From positions 4,216,001 through 4,280,000 of the forward strand of contig NZ_CP053896.1 of assembly GCF_013255915.1 (NCBI RefSeq): a DNA stretch of 64,000 nucleotides. Direction: 5' to 3'. This stretch comes from Providencia rettgeri. GTDB taxonomy: Bacteria; Pseudomonadota; Gammaproteobacteria; Enterobacterales; Enterobacteriaceae. A model generated the notes under the pieces. It was given only the letters and a program-made list of their open reading frames with translations, was not told where the DNA came from and searched no databases. How positions within the stretch are numbered: position 1 is the first letter of the stretch; the number at the start of each line of letters is the position of its first letter. This document shows, piece after piece, positions 16,072-25,753 of this stretch. The translations under genes were made by a program, and so were the position numbers.

Positions 16072-16443
16072 CATGCTCTAAATAGTTCACATTGTGGGTA
16101 GGCGACAAGAAAAGGTATCTTGGGGAGCATACACAAGTATGTGACCCAAGGAGCTGAACGTAGTCAACACCCCCAGAATGTGAAACATGACGAGCCATGC
16201 TCTAAATAGTTCGCATTATGGGTAGGCGACAAGAGAAGATAGCTTGGGGAGCATACACAAGTATGTGACCCAAGGAGCTGAACGTAGTCAACACCCCCAG
16301 AATGTGAAACATGACGAGCCATGCTCTAAATAGTTCGCATTATGGGTAGGCAACAAGAAAAGGTATCTTGGGGAGCATACACAAGTATGTGACCCAAGGA
16401 GCTGAACGTAGTCAACACCCCCAGAATGTGAAATATGACGAGC
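16072..16443 (+). repeat. Three tandem ERIC-type repeats
   Basis: Three head-to-tail copies of exactly 124 bp (16072-16195, 16196-16319, 16320-16443) differ at only a few positions each. Each runs from CATGCTCTAAATAGTTC through an ERIC core (GGGGAGCATACACAAGTATG) to a CATGACGAGC-like end. The third copy ends directly at the btsS ATG. Tandem amplification at exact unit length points to slippage or recombination rather than independent insertions. Confidence 0.85.
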
Positions 16444-18129
16444 ATGTACGAATTTGACTTAATATTACTCCTCCTCCAGCAAATGTGCGTCTACTTAGTG
16501 ATCGCATGGGTCCTCAGTCGTACCCCGCTGGTTACCCCATTACTTAAAGTCACTATTCGCTTACCTCACAAGGTGATGTGCTACCTGATTTTCTCAGTAT
16601 TTTGCATTATCGGTACTTATTTTGGTTTGCATATCAATGATTCTATAGCCAATACTCGCGCCATTGGTGCCGTGCTTGGGGGTCTATTAGGCGGTCCCGC
16701 TGTCGGCTTTGCCGTTGGTTTTACTGGTGGGTTACATCGTTATTCATTGGGTGGCATGAGCGCATTTGCCTGTATGGTTTCAACGATTGTTGAAGGGTTG
16801 ATTGGCGGGTTAGTTCATCGTTACTTTATGAAACGCGGCGAAATTAATAAAATTTTTAATCCTATGATTGCCAGCTGTGTCACTTTTATTGCTGAAATCA
16901 TACAAATGCTAATTATTTTATTGTTGGCAAAACCTTTCGATGAAGCCCTCGAACTTGTTAAAAATATCGCTGCACCTATGGTCATCGCAAATACGATTGG
17001 CGCAGCCATGTTTATTCGTATTTTACTCGACCGCCGCGCTATTGTTGAAAAATACACAACTGCATTCTCTGCTCAGGCGCTAAAAATCGCCTTAACCACT
17101 GAAGGAATTCTGCGTAAAGGCTTTAATGCTGATAACAGTATGAAAGTTGCCAAGATTATTTATCAAGAACTAGAAATTGGCGCCGTCGCCATCACTGATC
17201 GTGAAAAAATACTCGCATTTATTGGTATTGGCGCTGATCACCATCGCCCGGGAACACCGATTTCGTCGAGTCAGTCAAGGCAAGCTATAGAGAATAATGA
17301 AGTTGTATATGCCGATGGCAATGAAACGCCTTACAAGTGTTCATTAAGCCCCACCTGTAAACTCGGTTCTGCATTAGTGATCCCATTACGCGGGGAAAAT
17401 GAAAAAGTCATTGGTACAATTAAACTGTATGAAGCGAAAAATAGCCTATTTAGCTCCATAAATCGTACCCTTGGTGAAGGCATAGCCAGCTTATTTTCCG
17501 CGCAAATTCTCGCGGGCCAATATGAGCGCAATAAGCAATCACTGTTACAATCTGAAGTTAAACTACTTCATGCGCAAGTGAACCCCCACTTTTTGTTTAA
17601 TGTACTCAATACGCTGCAAGCCGTGATCCGCAAAGATAGCCAGCAAGCAGGCCAGCTTGTGCAATATATTTCGACATTTTTCCGCAATAATTTAAAACGA
17701 CCTGAACAAAATGCCACGCTTGGTGAAGAAATTGAACATATCAACGCCTATTTGCAGATAGAAAAAGCCCGCTTTCAAGAAAGCTTACAAATTCATATTG
17801 AGATCCCAGATGAAGTCAAACAGGTTGAACTTCCGGCATTTACCCTGCAGCCACTGGTTGAAAATGCAATTAAACACGGCACCTCACAGTTATTAGAAAC
17901 AGGATATATTACAATACGTAGTTATATCGACAGTGAACATGTCTACATCGAAATAGAAGATAACGCGGGGCTATACAAGCCCACTAAAAAGTCCGATGGC
18001 TTAGGAATGGGGCTAGTCGATAAACGCTTACGTTTAAAATATGGTGAACAATATGGTATCAGCGTAGAACATGAGCCAGAAAAATTCACTCGAATGAAAA
18101 TTCGCCTGCCTTATTTGGCTACAACATAA
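16444..18129 (+). CDS. btsS: Pyruvate sensor histidine kinase BtsS
   Basis: BtsS senses extracellular pyruvate and phosphorylates BtsR. From the ATG at 16444 the protein has 561 residues, the E. coli length, and starts MYEFDLILLL in register with E. coli MYDFNL; the ATG nine bases earlier lies inside the repeat. It has an N-terminal multi-helix LytS-type domain (residues 1 to about 200), a GAF domain, the LytS-type kinase motif HAQVNPHFLFN near residue 380 and a C-terminal ATPase (LVENAIKHG, GLGMGLVDKR). The bases before the start come from the ERIC repeat and offer only a weak ribosome site (ACGAG). Confidence 0.93.
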   Translation: MYEFDLILLLLQQMCVYLVIAWVLSRTPLVTPLLKVTIRLPHKVMCYLIFSVFCIIGTYFGLHINDSIANTRAIGAVLGGLLGGPAVGFAVGFTGGLHRYSLGGMSAFACMVSTIVEGLIGGLVHRYFMKRGEINKIFNPMIASCVTFIAEIIQMLIILLLAKPFDEALELVKNIAAPMVIANTIGAAMFIRILLDRRAIVEKYTTAFSAQALKIALTTEGILRKGFNADNSMKVAKIIYQELEIGAVAITDREKILAFIGIGADHHRPGTPISSSQSRQAIENNEVVYADGNETPYKCSLSPTCKLGSALVIPLRGENEKVIGTIKLYEAKNSLFSSINRTLGEGIASLFSAQILAGQYERNKQSLLQSEVKLLHAQVNPHFLFNVLNTLQAVIRKDSQQAGQLVQYISTFFRNNLKRPEQNATLGEEIEHINAYLQIEKARFQESLQIHIEIPDEVKQVELPAFTLQPLVENAIKHGTSQLLETGYITIRSYIDSEHVYIEIEDNAGLYKPTKKSDGLGMGLVDKRLRLKYGEQYGISVEHEPEKFTRMKIRLPYLATT

Positions 18130-18148
18130 TAATGATTAAATTACCTCT

Positions 18149-18865
18149 ATGAATGTATTGATTGTTGATGACGAACCTCTTGCACGGGAAAATGTGCGTT
18201 GCCTACTTGAAGAACACGATGATATTGAAATTATCGGTGAATGCGCAAATGCGATTGAAGCGATTGGGGTCATTCACAAAAAAAAGCCTGATGTGGTTTT
18301 TCTTGATATTCAAATGCCGCGCCTAACTGGCCTTGAAATGGTACGTATGTTAGATCCAGAAGACCGCCCCTATATCGTCTTTCTTACCGCTTTTAATGAA
18401 TTTGCCATCCAAGCTTTTGAAGAGCATGCATTTGATTACTTGTTAAAGCCCCTTGAAACAGAGCGATTAAAAAAAACCTTAAACCGCCTACGTCAAGGTA
18501 AGCAAAAACAGAACCTTGAACTGCTCAGCAACAATGAGCCGCTCAAATTTATCCCTTGTACTGGCCATAGCCGCATCTATTTGATGAAGCTTGATGAAGT
18601 GCTATATGCCACCTCACGTATGAGTGGCGTGTATGTAATGAGCACACAAGGGCAAGAAGGCTTTACTGAGCTCACATTACGCACATTAGAAACTCGTACA
18701 CCTTTAGTACGCTGCCATCGCCAATATTTGGTCAACATGACTCAGTTAAATGAAATTCTGTTTGGCGACGGTGGACAAGCCGAGTTGGTACTCAGCTCCG
18801 GTGAACATATACCTGTCAGCCGCCGTTATCTCAAGCCACTAAAAGAGGCATTGGGTTTAGTTTGA
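18149..18865 (+). CDS. btsR: LytTR response regulator BtsR
   Basis: This 238-residue protein has a receiver domain (acidic pair D7/D8, phospho-acceptor D53 in FLDIQMPR) followed by a LytTR DNA-binding domain ([22 protein letters not shown]). In E. coli BtsR activates the pyruvate transporter gene btsT. It starts 19 nt after btsS, forming one operon. btsT is not in the window. Cytosolic. Confidence 0.95.
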   Translation: MNVLIVDDEPLARENVRCLLEEHDDIEIIGECANAIEAIGVIHKKKPDVVFLDIQMPRLTGLEMVRMLDPEDRPYIVFLTAFNEFAIQAFEEHAFDYLLKPLETERLKKTLNRLRQGKQKQNLELLSNNEPLKFIPCTGHSRIYLMKLDEVLYATSRMSGVYVMSTQGQEGFTELTLRTLETRTPLVRCHRQYLVNMTQLNEILFGDGGQAELVLSSGEHIPVSRRYLKPLKEALGLV

Positions 18866-18869
18866 GTGG

Positions 18870-19199
18870 TTAAATAATTAAAATCTCTGGCCCTCGCTGC
18901 TCTATAAGATGTAGCATTCTTAGAGCTGGGCCACTGGGTTTTTTTTCTTCTCTTTCCCACTTAGATACGCTTTCCTTAGACATGCCCAGCGCTAAAGCTA
19001 ACATGGCTTGTGACATTCCATATTGAGCACGGAGTTGTTTGATTTGCGCACCGCTCATCATAGGTACTACCTTGATTTTATTATTTATTTTACGATTGCC
19101 AACCTTCTGTTCTAAATCAGTAACTAAACTTTTTGGTGCAGCATCAACCTGATGTAACTCTTTCGCTAGCTCAAGCATGTTTTCTAGTTTATTGCTCAT
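18870..19199 (-). CDS. XRE-family antitoxin (HigA/NadS-like)
   Basis: This 109-residue protein has a C-terminal helix-turn-helix: QIKQLRAQYGMSQAMLALAL, then GMSKESVSKWEREEKKPSG. The N-terminal 50 residues are charged and probably bind the toxin. It follows the toxin gene with an 11-bp overlap, the reversed order seen in HigBA-type modules. It would autorepress through the palindrome upstream of the toxin. It is convergent with btsR, 4 bp apart, with no visible terminator. Confidence 0.85.
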   Translation of the reverse strand: MSNKLENMLELAKELHQVDAAPKSLVTDLEQKVGNRKINNKIKVVPMMSGAQIKQLRAQYGMSQAMLALALGMSKESVSKWEREEKKPSGPALRMLHLIEQRGPEILII

Positions 19200-19578
19200 C
19201 AGTAAGCTCCTCCAAAATATTATGTAAAACTAAATCAGCAATTTTATCATCCGTATAATTAAGAAAAAGTCGAGATAAATTCTTATACGCATCTAGTTCA
19301 TCATCTTCAATTTCTTTTACTCCTTTAGCAGCTATATTGCATTTCTCCCAACCATCGGCAAAAAAGAGATGATGGCTAACTTTGAAGAATATAATAACCC
19401 TGACCCCACCACTTTTCCCTTTTCCATTAATGGCAATCCTTTTTTTAATTACACCACTTCCTAAGTCTGCTTCATAAACCCCCGCTAAGACTTCATTTGC
19501 AGCCTTAAGCAAGTGTTTATCCATTATCTTAATTTTTTTGGTGCTTCGCTTAAATGAGGAAATTTTATAGAACGCCAC
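19189..19578 (-). CDS. RelE/ParE-superfamily toxin (HigB-like)
   Basis: The best start is a GTG at 19578 with GGAGAG 5 nt upstream; this gives 129 residues (MAFYKISSFKRSTKKIKIMD...), the length usual for the RelE family paired with XRE antitoxins. An ATG reading from 19680 would add 34 residues spanning the promoter and operator. Core motifs are EADLGSGVIKKRIA, GKGKSGGVRVIIFFK and IEDDELDAYKNLS. It is expected to be an mRNA-cleaving toxin; the target is not readable. It is co-transcribed with the downstream antitoxin. Confidence 0.82.
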   Translation of the reverse strand: MAFYKISSFKRSTKKIKIMDKHLLKAANEVLAGVYEADLGSGVIKKRIAINGKGKSGGVRVIIFFKVSHHLFFADGWEKCNIAAKGVKEIEDDELDAYKNLSRLFLNYTDDKIADLVLHNILEELTDEQ

Positions 19579-19592
19579 AACTACTCTCCATG

Positions 19593-19635
19593 TAGTACCT
19601 ATTACTATAGTAGCAAGTGCCATTTTTGAAGACAA
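19593..19635 (-). promoter_or_regulatory. Toxin-antitoxin promoter with overlapping operator
   Basis: On the minus strand TTGTCT (19630-19635) and TACTAT (19607-19612) are 17 bp apart. The -10 is embedded in the perfect palindrome TACTATAGTA (19603-19612), and TAGTA/TACTA (19593-19607) forms a second dyad. XRE binding there would block transcription. Confidence 0.6.
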
Positions 19636-19663
19636 TATATATTGTTCATTTTTAAAACAACAA

Positions 19664-19694
19664 AAAACCCGCATTTCCAAGAAATGCGGGTTTT
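19664..19694 (-). terminator. deaD terminator
   Basis: A 14-bp perfect stem (AAAACCCGCATTTC with GAAATGCGGGTTTT, 3-nt loop) is followed on the minus strand by a T run. It separates deaD from the toxin promoter. Confidence 0.85.
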
Positions 19695-19731
19695 CATTTT
19701 ATTAGGGAATAACTTCCCTAAAACCTAGCAA

Positions 19732-21663
19732 TTACGCGTTATGGCTGCTGCTACGACGACGAGGTGCTGCATTAGTACCATCTTGACGTGGAGCAGAGTT
19801 ACCACGGTCACGGTTACCACCGCCACGACGCTCACCACCGCTACGACGTTCGCCACCGCGCTCACCGCCACGGTCATTACGACGACCTGCACCAAAGCCA
19901 CCTTCGCTGCCGCCATCACGACGACCACCACCACGACGCTCACCACCGCCGCGACGTTCGAACGGTTGTGCATCACCGATCAGCTGCATTTGAGTTGGTT
20001 TATTCAAAATGCGTGCGCGACTTAAATGAGTTAACACGTCAGTTGGCATGCCTTTTGGTAATTCAATTGTCGAGTGCGTTCCGTACAATTTGATATTACC
20101 GATATAACGGCTGCTGATATCCGCTTCGTTAGCAATCGCACCAACAATGTGACGAACTTCCACACCATCATCACGGCCAACTTCAATACGGTACATTTCC
20201 ATATCACCGACATCACGACGCTCACGACGTCCGCCACGCTCACCACGTTCTGCACGGTCAAAACCATTGCCGTTGCTGTTGCGGCGATCACCACGGCGAT
20301 CATCGCGATCATTAAATTCACGACGTGGACGACGTGGCGCATCTGGTGGCAGGATCAGAGCACGTTCACCTTGTGCCATTTTCAGTAATGCTGCGGCTAA
20401 AGTTTCCATATCTACATCTTCTGATGGAGACATTTTTGCTAACAGTGAACGATATTGGTCTAAATCGCTGCTTTCTAATTGCTGTTGAATTTTCTCAGCA
20501 AATTTCGCCTGACGACGTTGGCTCAGCAGATCTGCATCTGGTAATTCAACTTCAGGAATAGTCAGTTTCATCGTACGTTCAACGTTACGTAGCAGACGGC
20601 GTTCACGGTTCTCAACAAACAGTAACGCACGGCCCGCACGACCCGCACGGCCTGTACGGCCAATACGGTGAACGTAAGACTCGGCATCCATTGGGATGTC
20701 ATAGTTAACAACTAAACTAATACGCTCAACGTCCAAACCACGCGCTGCAACGTCAGTTGCAATCAAGATATCTAAACGACCATCTTTTAAGCGCTCTAAA
20801 GTTTGCTCACGTAGTGCTTGGTTCATGTCACCATTTAGTGCAGCACTGTTGTAGCCATTGCGTTCTAACGCTTCAGCCACTTCTAATGTTGCATTTTTGG
20901 TACGCACGAAAATAATTGCTGCATCAAAGTCTTCTGCTTCTAAGAAACGCACTAACGCTTCATTTTTACGCATACCGTACACTGTCCAATAGCTCTGAGC
21001 AATGTCTGGACGGGTTGTAATGCTAGCCTGAATACGAATTTCTTTCGGGTCTTTCATAAAACGACGTGTAATACGACGAATTGGCTCAGGCATTGTTGCA
21101 GAGAACAGCGCAGTTTGGTGCTCAGCTGGAATTTGGCTCATGATGTTTTCAACATCTTCAATGAAGCCCATACGCAGCATTTCATCAGCTTCGTCTAAGA
21201 CTAAGCCTTTTAATTTAGAAAGATCTAACGTGCCACGTTTTAAGTGATCAAGAAGGCGGCCTGGTGTACCCACAACAATTTGTGGTCCTTGGCGCAGTGC
21301 ACGTAATTGTACGTCATAACGTTGACCACCATACAGGGCAACAACGTTAACGCGGTTCATATGTTTAGAAAAATCACTCATTGCTTCCGCTACCTGAACA
21401 GCCAACTCACGAGTTGGAGCAAGTACTAAAATTTGCGGAGCTTTTAAATCTGGGTCGATGTTATGCAGTAATGGCAAACTAAATGCAGCAGTTTTACCGC
21501 TACCTGTTTGTGCCATACCTAATACATCGTTTCCATCCATTAACAATGGAATACATTGCTGTTGGATTGGTGATGGTTTTTCATATCCCAGGTCATTTAG
21601 TGCTGTCAAAATAGATGCTGATAAACCTAACTCAGCAAAAGAAATATCGGTCTCAGTAGTCAT
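19732..21663 (-). CDS. deaD: DEAD-box ATP-dependent RNA helicase DeaD (CsdA)
   Basis: DeaD unwinds RNA during cold-shock translation, 50S assembly and mRNA decay. I place the start at the ATG at 21663 ([14 protein letters not shown]) because GAGG lies at the right distance; an in-frame ATG at 21678 lacks one. The 643-residue product has helicase motifs [27 protein letters not shown] and [11 protein letters not shown], the DbpA-like RNA-binding domain ([19 protein letters not shown]), then a Gly/Arg-rich tail of about 90 residues ([11 protein letters not shown]-type). It is preceded by the overlapping yrbN-like gene and nlpI. Confidence 0.96.
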   Translation of the reverse strand: MTTETDISFAELGLSASILTALNDLGYEKPSPIQQQCIPLLMDGNDVLGMAQTGSGKTAAFSLPLLHNIDPDLKAPQILVLAPTRELAVQVAEAMSDFSKHMNRVNVVALYGGQRYDVQLRALRQGPQIVVGTPGRLLDHLKRGTLDLSKLKGLVLDEADEMLRMGFIEDVENIMSQIPAEHQTALFSATMPEPIRRITRRFMKDPKEIRIQASITTRPDIAQSYWTVYGMRKNEALVRFLEAEDFDAAIIFVRTKNATLEVAEALERNGYNSAALNGDMNQALREQTLERLKDGRLDILIATDVAARGLDVERISLVVNYDIPMDAESYVHRIGRTGRAGRAGRALLFVENRERRLLRNVERTMKLTIPEVELPDADLLSQRRQAKFAEKIQQQLESSDLDQYRSLLAKMSPSEDVDMETLAAALLKMAQGERALILPPDAPRRPRREFNDRDDRRGDRRNSNGNGFDRAERGERGGRRERRDVGDMEMYRIEVGRDDGVEVRHIVGAIANEADISSRYIGNIKLYGTHSTIELPKGMPTDVLTHLSRARILNKPTQMQLIGDAQPFERRGGGERRGGGRRDGGSEGGFGAGRRNDRGGERGGERRSGGERRGGGNRDRGNSAPRQDGTNAAPRRRSSSHNA

Positions 21664-21733
21664 GTAAAGGTGCCTCATACATAATGGCAGCCAGTTTACA
21701 TAACCATGCGAAAATCATTTCGGTCATTTTCAT
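21653..21733 (-). CDS. yrbN: YrbN-like micropeptide overlapping the deaD start
   Basis: A 26-codon reading frame ([16 protein letters not shown], then [10 protein letters not shown]) ends 11 bp inside deaD. E. coli has a 26-residue yrbN in the same place and, as I recall it, with a similar start, so this is probably its counterpart. The overlap suggests translational coupling to deaD. The ribosome site is weak. Confidence 0.6.
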   Translation of the reverse strand: MKMTEMIFAWLCKLAAIMYEAPLHDY

Positions 21734-21833
21734 TTAAAATGTGAACTGGCTCAAATTGTGTTTATTAAACGAACAAATAGGCCGTCACCCCGAGGGATGA
21801 TGACTTAAAAATTTATCATGAAATGTTCGTCAG

Positions 21834-22751
21834 CTATTGCTGGCCCGATTCTAAAAGGTCGTCTTGTTCTTGGCCTAACAGCGCCAATTCCAACAATGCA
21901 TAGCGGTGTTCAACAAAGCTGTGAGCGTTGTTAGCTACCGTCAGTTTGAATAACGCAACTGCGCTATCCTTATCCCCCAGACTTAGGTAATGCTTACCTA
22001 AATAGAAGTTAGTTTCACTGAGATGCTCAGCGAGCGAAGTGTTATCCGTAGATGTTTCTTTCAAACGCTCCATCAATGTATTTTCATTGATATTGCCAAG
22101 ATAGAATTCTACGATATTCCAGCCCCATTGCCCTTTCTCCGCTTGGTTGTAGCGGGCAGCAAGATTATCTTGCGCCATACGCGGGTCTATGTCTTTCTCT
22201 ACGAGGTAAAGCCACAGAGTACGAAAAGGATCATTTGGATCTATCTGATAATACGCCAGCAGATCATCCTGCGCTAGTTTGTACCGTTCACCGTAATATA
22301 ATGCGATGCCACGATTCATTCGCGCGAAATTGTAAGTTGGATCAAGCTCTAAAACAGAATCAAACGCTTCATAGGCAGCATCATAATTGCCTGCCTGCGT
22401 AAAATATATCCCTAAAAAATTAAAAACTTCAGGAATATCAGGACGAATGGCTAACGCAGTTGAAAAATCATTACGTGCCAGCGCCCTTAAACCGAGACTA
22501 TCATACAACACACCGCGCTCATATAAAAGCTGTGCGTATTCATCATCGGTTAAAGACCGACTCGCAAGGATTTGTTCCATACGAGCCAGTATCACTTCTT
22601 GTTGCAATGAAGGTTGAAGTGGAACGGCAAATACCTCGTTCTTTCGCCAATCTTTGCTACTACATCCAATAATAACAAAAAAGATAAGCGCCAAGAGCAC
22701 ACGCGGTAACGTGCGATAATCTCTCACCCGAAGACAGATACTGTTCAACAT
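21834..22751 (-). CDS. nlpI: Lipoprotein NlpI
   Basis: NlpI is an outer-membrane TPR lipoprotein that scaffolds peptidoglycan endopeptidases and directs Prc to degrade MepS. The 305-residue product has a lipobox ending IIGC with the lipidated Cys at residue 30, then TPR repeats ([19 protein letters not shown]-type, [19 protein letters not shown]). It closely matches E. coli NlpI (294 residues) with a longer N-terminal lead; a TTG one codon later is possible. It sits between pnp and deaD as in E. coli. Confidence 0.94.
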   Translation of the reverse strand: MLNSICLRVRDYRTLPRVLLALIFFVIIGCSSKDWRKNEVFAVPLQPSLQQEVILARMEQILASRSLTDDEYAQLLYERGVLYDSLGLRALARNDFSTALAIRPDIPEVFNFLGIYFTQAGNYDAAYEAFDSVLELDPTYNFARMNRGIALYYGERYKLAQDDLLAYYQIDPNDPFRTLWLYLVEKDIDPRMAQDNLAARYNQAEKGQWGWNIVEFYLGNINENTLMERLKETSTDNTSLAEHLSETNFYLGKHYLSLGDKDSAVALFKLTVANNAHSFVEHRYALLELALLGQEQDDLLESGQQ

Positions 22752-22844
22752 ACTCCGCCCTTACATTACCACGCTTTACAAATGATGGTTTCAGCAAAAT
22801 TAGGCTGATAGCGCCCTAACTTAATAGAGCGCTGTTAAGTCAGC

Positions 22845-24968
22845 TTACTCTGCTGAGTCCTGCGGTTGTGCACTTGCTTCTTCAGTTGCTACCGCTTCTT
22901 TCATGCTAAGACGGATACGGCCCTGACGGTCGATTTCCAATACCTTAACAGGAACTTCTTGACCCATTTGTAGGTAATCAGTCACTTTCTCAACACGTTT
23001 GTCCGCGATTTGAGAAATATGAACCAGACCTTCTTTACCGCCGCCAATCGCAACAAATGCACCAAAGTCGACAATACGGGTTACTTTACCTGGGTAAATG
23101 CGGCCAACTTCAACTTCTGCTGTGATATCTTCAATACGACGAATTGCTTCTTTCGCTTTAATACCATCAGTTGCTGCAATTTTCACAGTACCGTCATCTT
23201 CGATCTCGATAGTCGTGCCTGTTTCTTCCGTTAACGCACGGATCACAGAACCACCTTTACCGATGACATCTTTGATTTTGTCTGGATTGATACGGATAGT
23301 GTAAATACGTGGAGCAAATTCAGAGATTTCTTCACGTGGACCATTGATTGCTTGTTCCATCGTACCAAGAATGTGCAAACGCGCACCTTTTGCTTGGTTT
23401 AAGGCAACTTGCATGATTTCACGCGTGATCCCTTCAATTTTGATGTCCATTTGCAGTGCACTGATACCTTCACGGCTACCAGCCACTTTAAAGTCCATAT
23501 CACCTAAGTGGTCTTCGTCACCTAAGATATCAGACAGAACAACGAAATCTTCGCCTTCTTTTACCAGCCCCATTGCAATACCTGCAACAGCGGCTTTAAT
23601 TGGCACACCAGCATCCATCAGTGCTAATGACGCACCGCAAACTGATGCCATTGATGATGAACCATTGGATTCAGTGATTTCAGACACAACACGTACAGTG
23701 TATGGGAAATCTGCGTGGTCAGGCATCACAGCTAACACACCGCGTTTCGCTAAACGGCCGTGACCGATTTCACGACGTTTTGGTGAACCCACCATGCCAG
23801 TTTCACCGACAGAGTATGGAGGGAAGTTGTAATGGAATAAGAAACGGTCAGTATATTCGCCCATTAATTGGTCGATAACCTGTGCATCACGCTCTGTACC
23901 TAAAGTTGCAGTTACCAGTGCTTGAGTTTCACCACGAGTAAACAACGCAGAACCGTGAGTACGTGGCAGAACCCCCGTACGAACGTCCAGTGCACGAACC
24001 ATATCTTTTTCGCGGCCATCGATACGTGGCTCACCACGGATAACACGGCTACGAACAACTTGTTTTTCTAAGCTTGCTAAAATATCTGTAACTTCAGAAA
24101 CATCAACGTTTTCGTCTTCAGCAACTAATACTGCAGTGACTTCTTCTTTGATTAAGTCAACCTGCGCGTAGCGCTCTTGTTTCTCAGTGATGCGATAAGC
24201 ATCGCCCATACGGCTTTCAGCTAATTGTGCAACACGGTCATGAAGAGCTTGGTTAACTGGCTCTGGCTGCCAATCCCATTTCTCTTTCCCAGCTTCTTTC
24301 ACTAATTCATTGATATTCTGAATAACAACTTGTTGTTGATCGTGGCCAAATACCACTGCACCTAACATTTGCTCTTCGCTCAACAAATCAGCTTCAGATT
24401 CAACCATTAATACCGCGTTATCAGTACCTGCAACCACTAAATCCAAACGGCTGTTTTTCAGTTCGTCTGCTGTAGGGTTCAGAACATATTGGTCATTGAT
24501 AAAACCAACACGTGCAGCACCGATTGGGCCATTGAATGGAACACCTGACAGCGCTAATACCGCTGATGCACCAATCATCGCAACGATATCTGGGTTAACT
24601 TGTGGGTTAACAGATACAACGGTCGCAATGATTTGAATTTCGTTATAAAAACCTTCTGGGAACAGAGGGCGTAGAGGACGGTCAATCAGACGTGCGATTA
24701 ACGTTTCGCCTTCACCAGGACGACCTTCACGACGGAAGAAACTTCCAGGGATGCGGCCCGCTGCATATGTACGTTCTTGATAGTTAACAGTTAAAGGGAA
24801 GAAATCTTGACCTTCTTTCACTTTTTTCTGTGCAACTGCAGTCACGAATACTGCAGTGTCATCCATGTTAACCATAACAGCAGCAGATGCTTGGCGTGCG
24901 ATCATACCGGTTTCAATCGAAACAGTATGTTGACCGTATTGGAATTTACGAACAATAGGATTTAACAC
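22845..24968 (-). CDS. pnp: Polyribonucleotide nucleotidyltransferase (PNPase)
   Basis: PNPase is the phosphorolytic 3'-5' exoribonuclease and degradosome subunit. The 707-residue protein has two RNase PH domains separated by an all-alpha linker ([20 protein letters not shown] in the first; [20 protein letters not shown] in the second), a KH domain ([20 protein letters not shown]) and a C-terminal S1 domain ([19 protein letters not shown]). It is downstream of rpsO, with a conserved cleavable hairpin in its leader, so it is probably autoregulated as in E. coli. Confidence 0.97.
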   Translation of the reverse strand: MLNPIVRKFQYGQHTVSIETGMIARQASAAVMVNMDDTAVFVTAVAQKKVKEGQDFFPLTVNYQERTYAAGRIPGSFFRREGRPGEGETLIARLIDRPLRPLFPEGFYNEIQIIATVVSVNPQVNPDIVAMIGASAVLALSGVPFNGPIGAARVGFINDQYVLNPTADELKNSRLDLVVAGTDNAVLMVESEADLLSEEQMLGAVVFGHDQQQVVIQNINELVKEAGKEKWDWQPEPVNQALHDRVAQLAESRMGDAYRITEKQERYAQVDLIKEEVTAVLVAEDENVDVSEVTDILASLEKQVVRSRVIRGEPRIDGREKDMVRALDVRTGVLPRTHGSALFTRGETQALVTATLGTERDAQVIDQLMGEYTDRFLFHYNFPPYSVGETGMVGSPKRREIGHGRLAKRGVLAVMPDHADFPYTVRVVSEITESNGSSSMASVCGASLALMDAGVPIKAAVAGIAMGLVKEGEDFVVLSDILGDEDHLGDMDFKVAGSREGISALQMDIKIEGITREIMQVALNQAKGARLHILGTMEQAINGPREEISEFAPRIYTIRINPDKIKDVIGKGGSVIRALTEETGTTIEIEDDGTVKIAATDGIKAKEAIRRIEDITAEVEVGRIYPGKVTRIVDFGAFVAIGGGKEGLVHISQIADKRVEKVTDYLQMGQEVPVKVLEIDRQGRIRLSMKEAVATEEASAQPQDSAE

Positions 24969-25022
24969 TATATTACCCTTTTTGTAAGGCTACCTGAGAT
25001 TCTCAGGGAGCATTGGTTTACT

Positions 25023-25112
25023 CTTCCTACTACAGCCTCGCGACTAATGAGAATACTGATGTTCTAGTGATCAATTCTCTCATTAGCCGCGCGAATCGGA
25101 TGTAGCGAAGAG
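25023..25112 (-). promoter_or_regulatory. pnp leader stem-loop (RNase III / PNPase autoregulation)
   Basis: A long imperfect hairpin (arms GCGACTAATGAGAAT and ATTCTCTCATTAGCCGC with flanking TACAGCCTCGCG/CGCGAATCGGATGTA) lies 55 nt upstream of pnp. E. coli has such a double-stranded element, cut by RNase III and then trimmed by PNPase to destabilise its own mRNA. Function is inferred from position and structure. Confidence 0.75.
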
Positions 25113-25205
25113 GCATTAATAAAAACAACTCACTACGATTTATAGCTTAGCATTTAAGTTAAGTATAATTCGAGTATTACTTCAACTTTCAAAATAACTT
25201 TTAGA

Positions 25206-25232
25206 AGAAAAGGGGCCTCTGGCCCCTTTTCT
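25206..25232 (-). terminator. Terminator between rpsO and pnp
   Basis: The stem AGAAAAGGGGCC/GGCCCCTTTTCT closes a 3-nt loop. On the minus strand the arm ends in TTTTCT, so termination is partial, compatible with read-through into pnp. Confidence 0.75.
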
Positions 25233-25245
25233 CTGAAACTGACTC

Positions 25246-25368
25246 TACTCGTCATACTTCAAGTTGCAACGTTGTTGACTACATTCACTCGTACTAGCCA
25301 CATACTCATGTATGTACCTAGTAACTCACTCATTTGTCGCCTAGCTGCAACTCAAATTATCTAGAGTA
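25246..25368 (-). repeat. ERIC-type repeat between rpsO and its terminator
   Basis: A 123-bp ERIC copy in inverse orientation (ends TACTCGTCATACTTC and CTAGAGTA, core CACATACTCATGTATGTACC). It starts 3 nt after the rpsO stop and lies before the terminator, so it is transcribed in the rpsO-pnp mRNA and can form a long hairpin at the rpsO 3' end. Confidence 0.8.
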
Positions 25369-25371
25369 AGA

Positions 25372-25641
25372 TTAGCGGCGCAGACCTAAACGCTCGATAA
25401 GAGCAGTGTAACGCGCGATATCTTTACCTTTCAAGTAAGCTTGTAAGCGACGACGCTGAGCAACCATACGCAGCAGACCACGACGGCTGTGGTGATCTTT
25501 TTTGTGCTCTGCAAAGTGACTTTGCAGGTGGTTGATTTGTGCTGTCAGCAGAGCGATTTGAACTTCGCTTGAACCAGTGTCATTTTCACCGCGGCCGAAC
25601 TCAGCAACGATTTTAGCTTTCGCTTCATTACTTAGAGACAT
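25372..25641 (-). CDS. rpsO: 30S ribosomal protein S15
   Basis: S15 binds 16S rRNA helices 20-22 and nucleates the platform. Starting at the ATG at 25641 (GGAG upstream) gives 89 residues, the E. coli length, beginning [10 protein letters not shown]; an ATG four codons earlier (MEFI) would read through the ribosome site. Conserved [16 protein letters not shown] and [13 protein letters not shown] are present. It heads the rpsO-pnp unit after truB. Confidence 0.97.
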   Translation of the reverse strand: MSLSNEAKAKIVAEFGRGENDTGSSEVQIALLTAQINHLQSHFAEHKKDHHSRRGLLRMVAQRRRLQAYLKGKDIARYTALIERLGLRR

Positions 25642-25753
25642 AATAAACTCCAAAATGATTAATGTAAGTGATGAGAGCCAATCTCTAATTTAGCATCTCA
25701 AGATTAAGCGCCGCTATTCTACGCTGCTTAAGGCAGCAAAGCAATAAGCGCCA

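Noticed and set aside
15968-16198. Minus-strand open frame across the first ERIC copy
   Set aside because: It consists largely of repeat sequence and lacks a ribosome site.
16072-16443. Possible CRISPR array from the regular repeats
   Set aside because: The units are 124 bp, directly abutting and lack unique spacers; no cas gene is near. They are ERIC-type repeats.
19741-20388. Several long open frames opposite the 3' part of deaD
   Set aside because: They are Thr/His/Val low-complexity shadows of the Gly/Arg-rich deaD tail, without ribosome sites or family resemblance.
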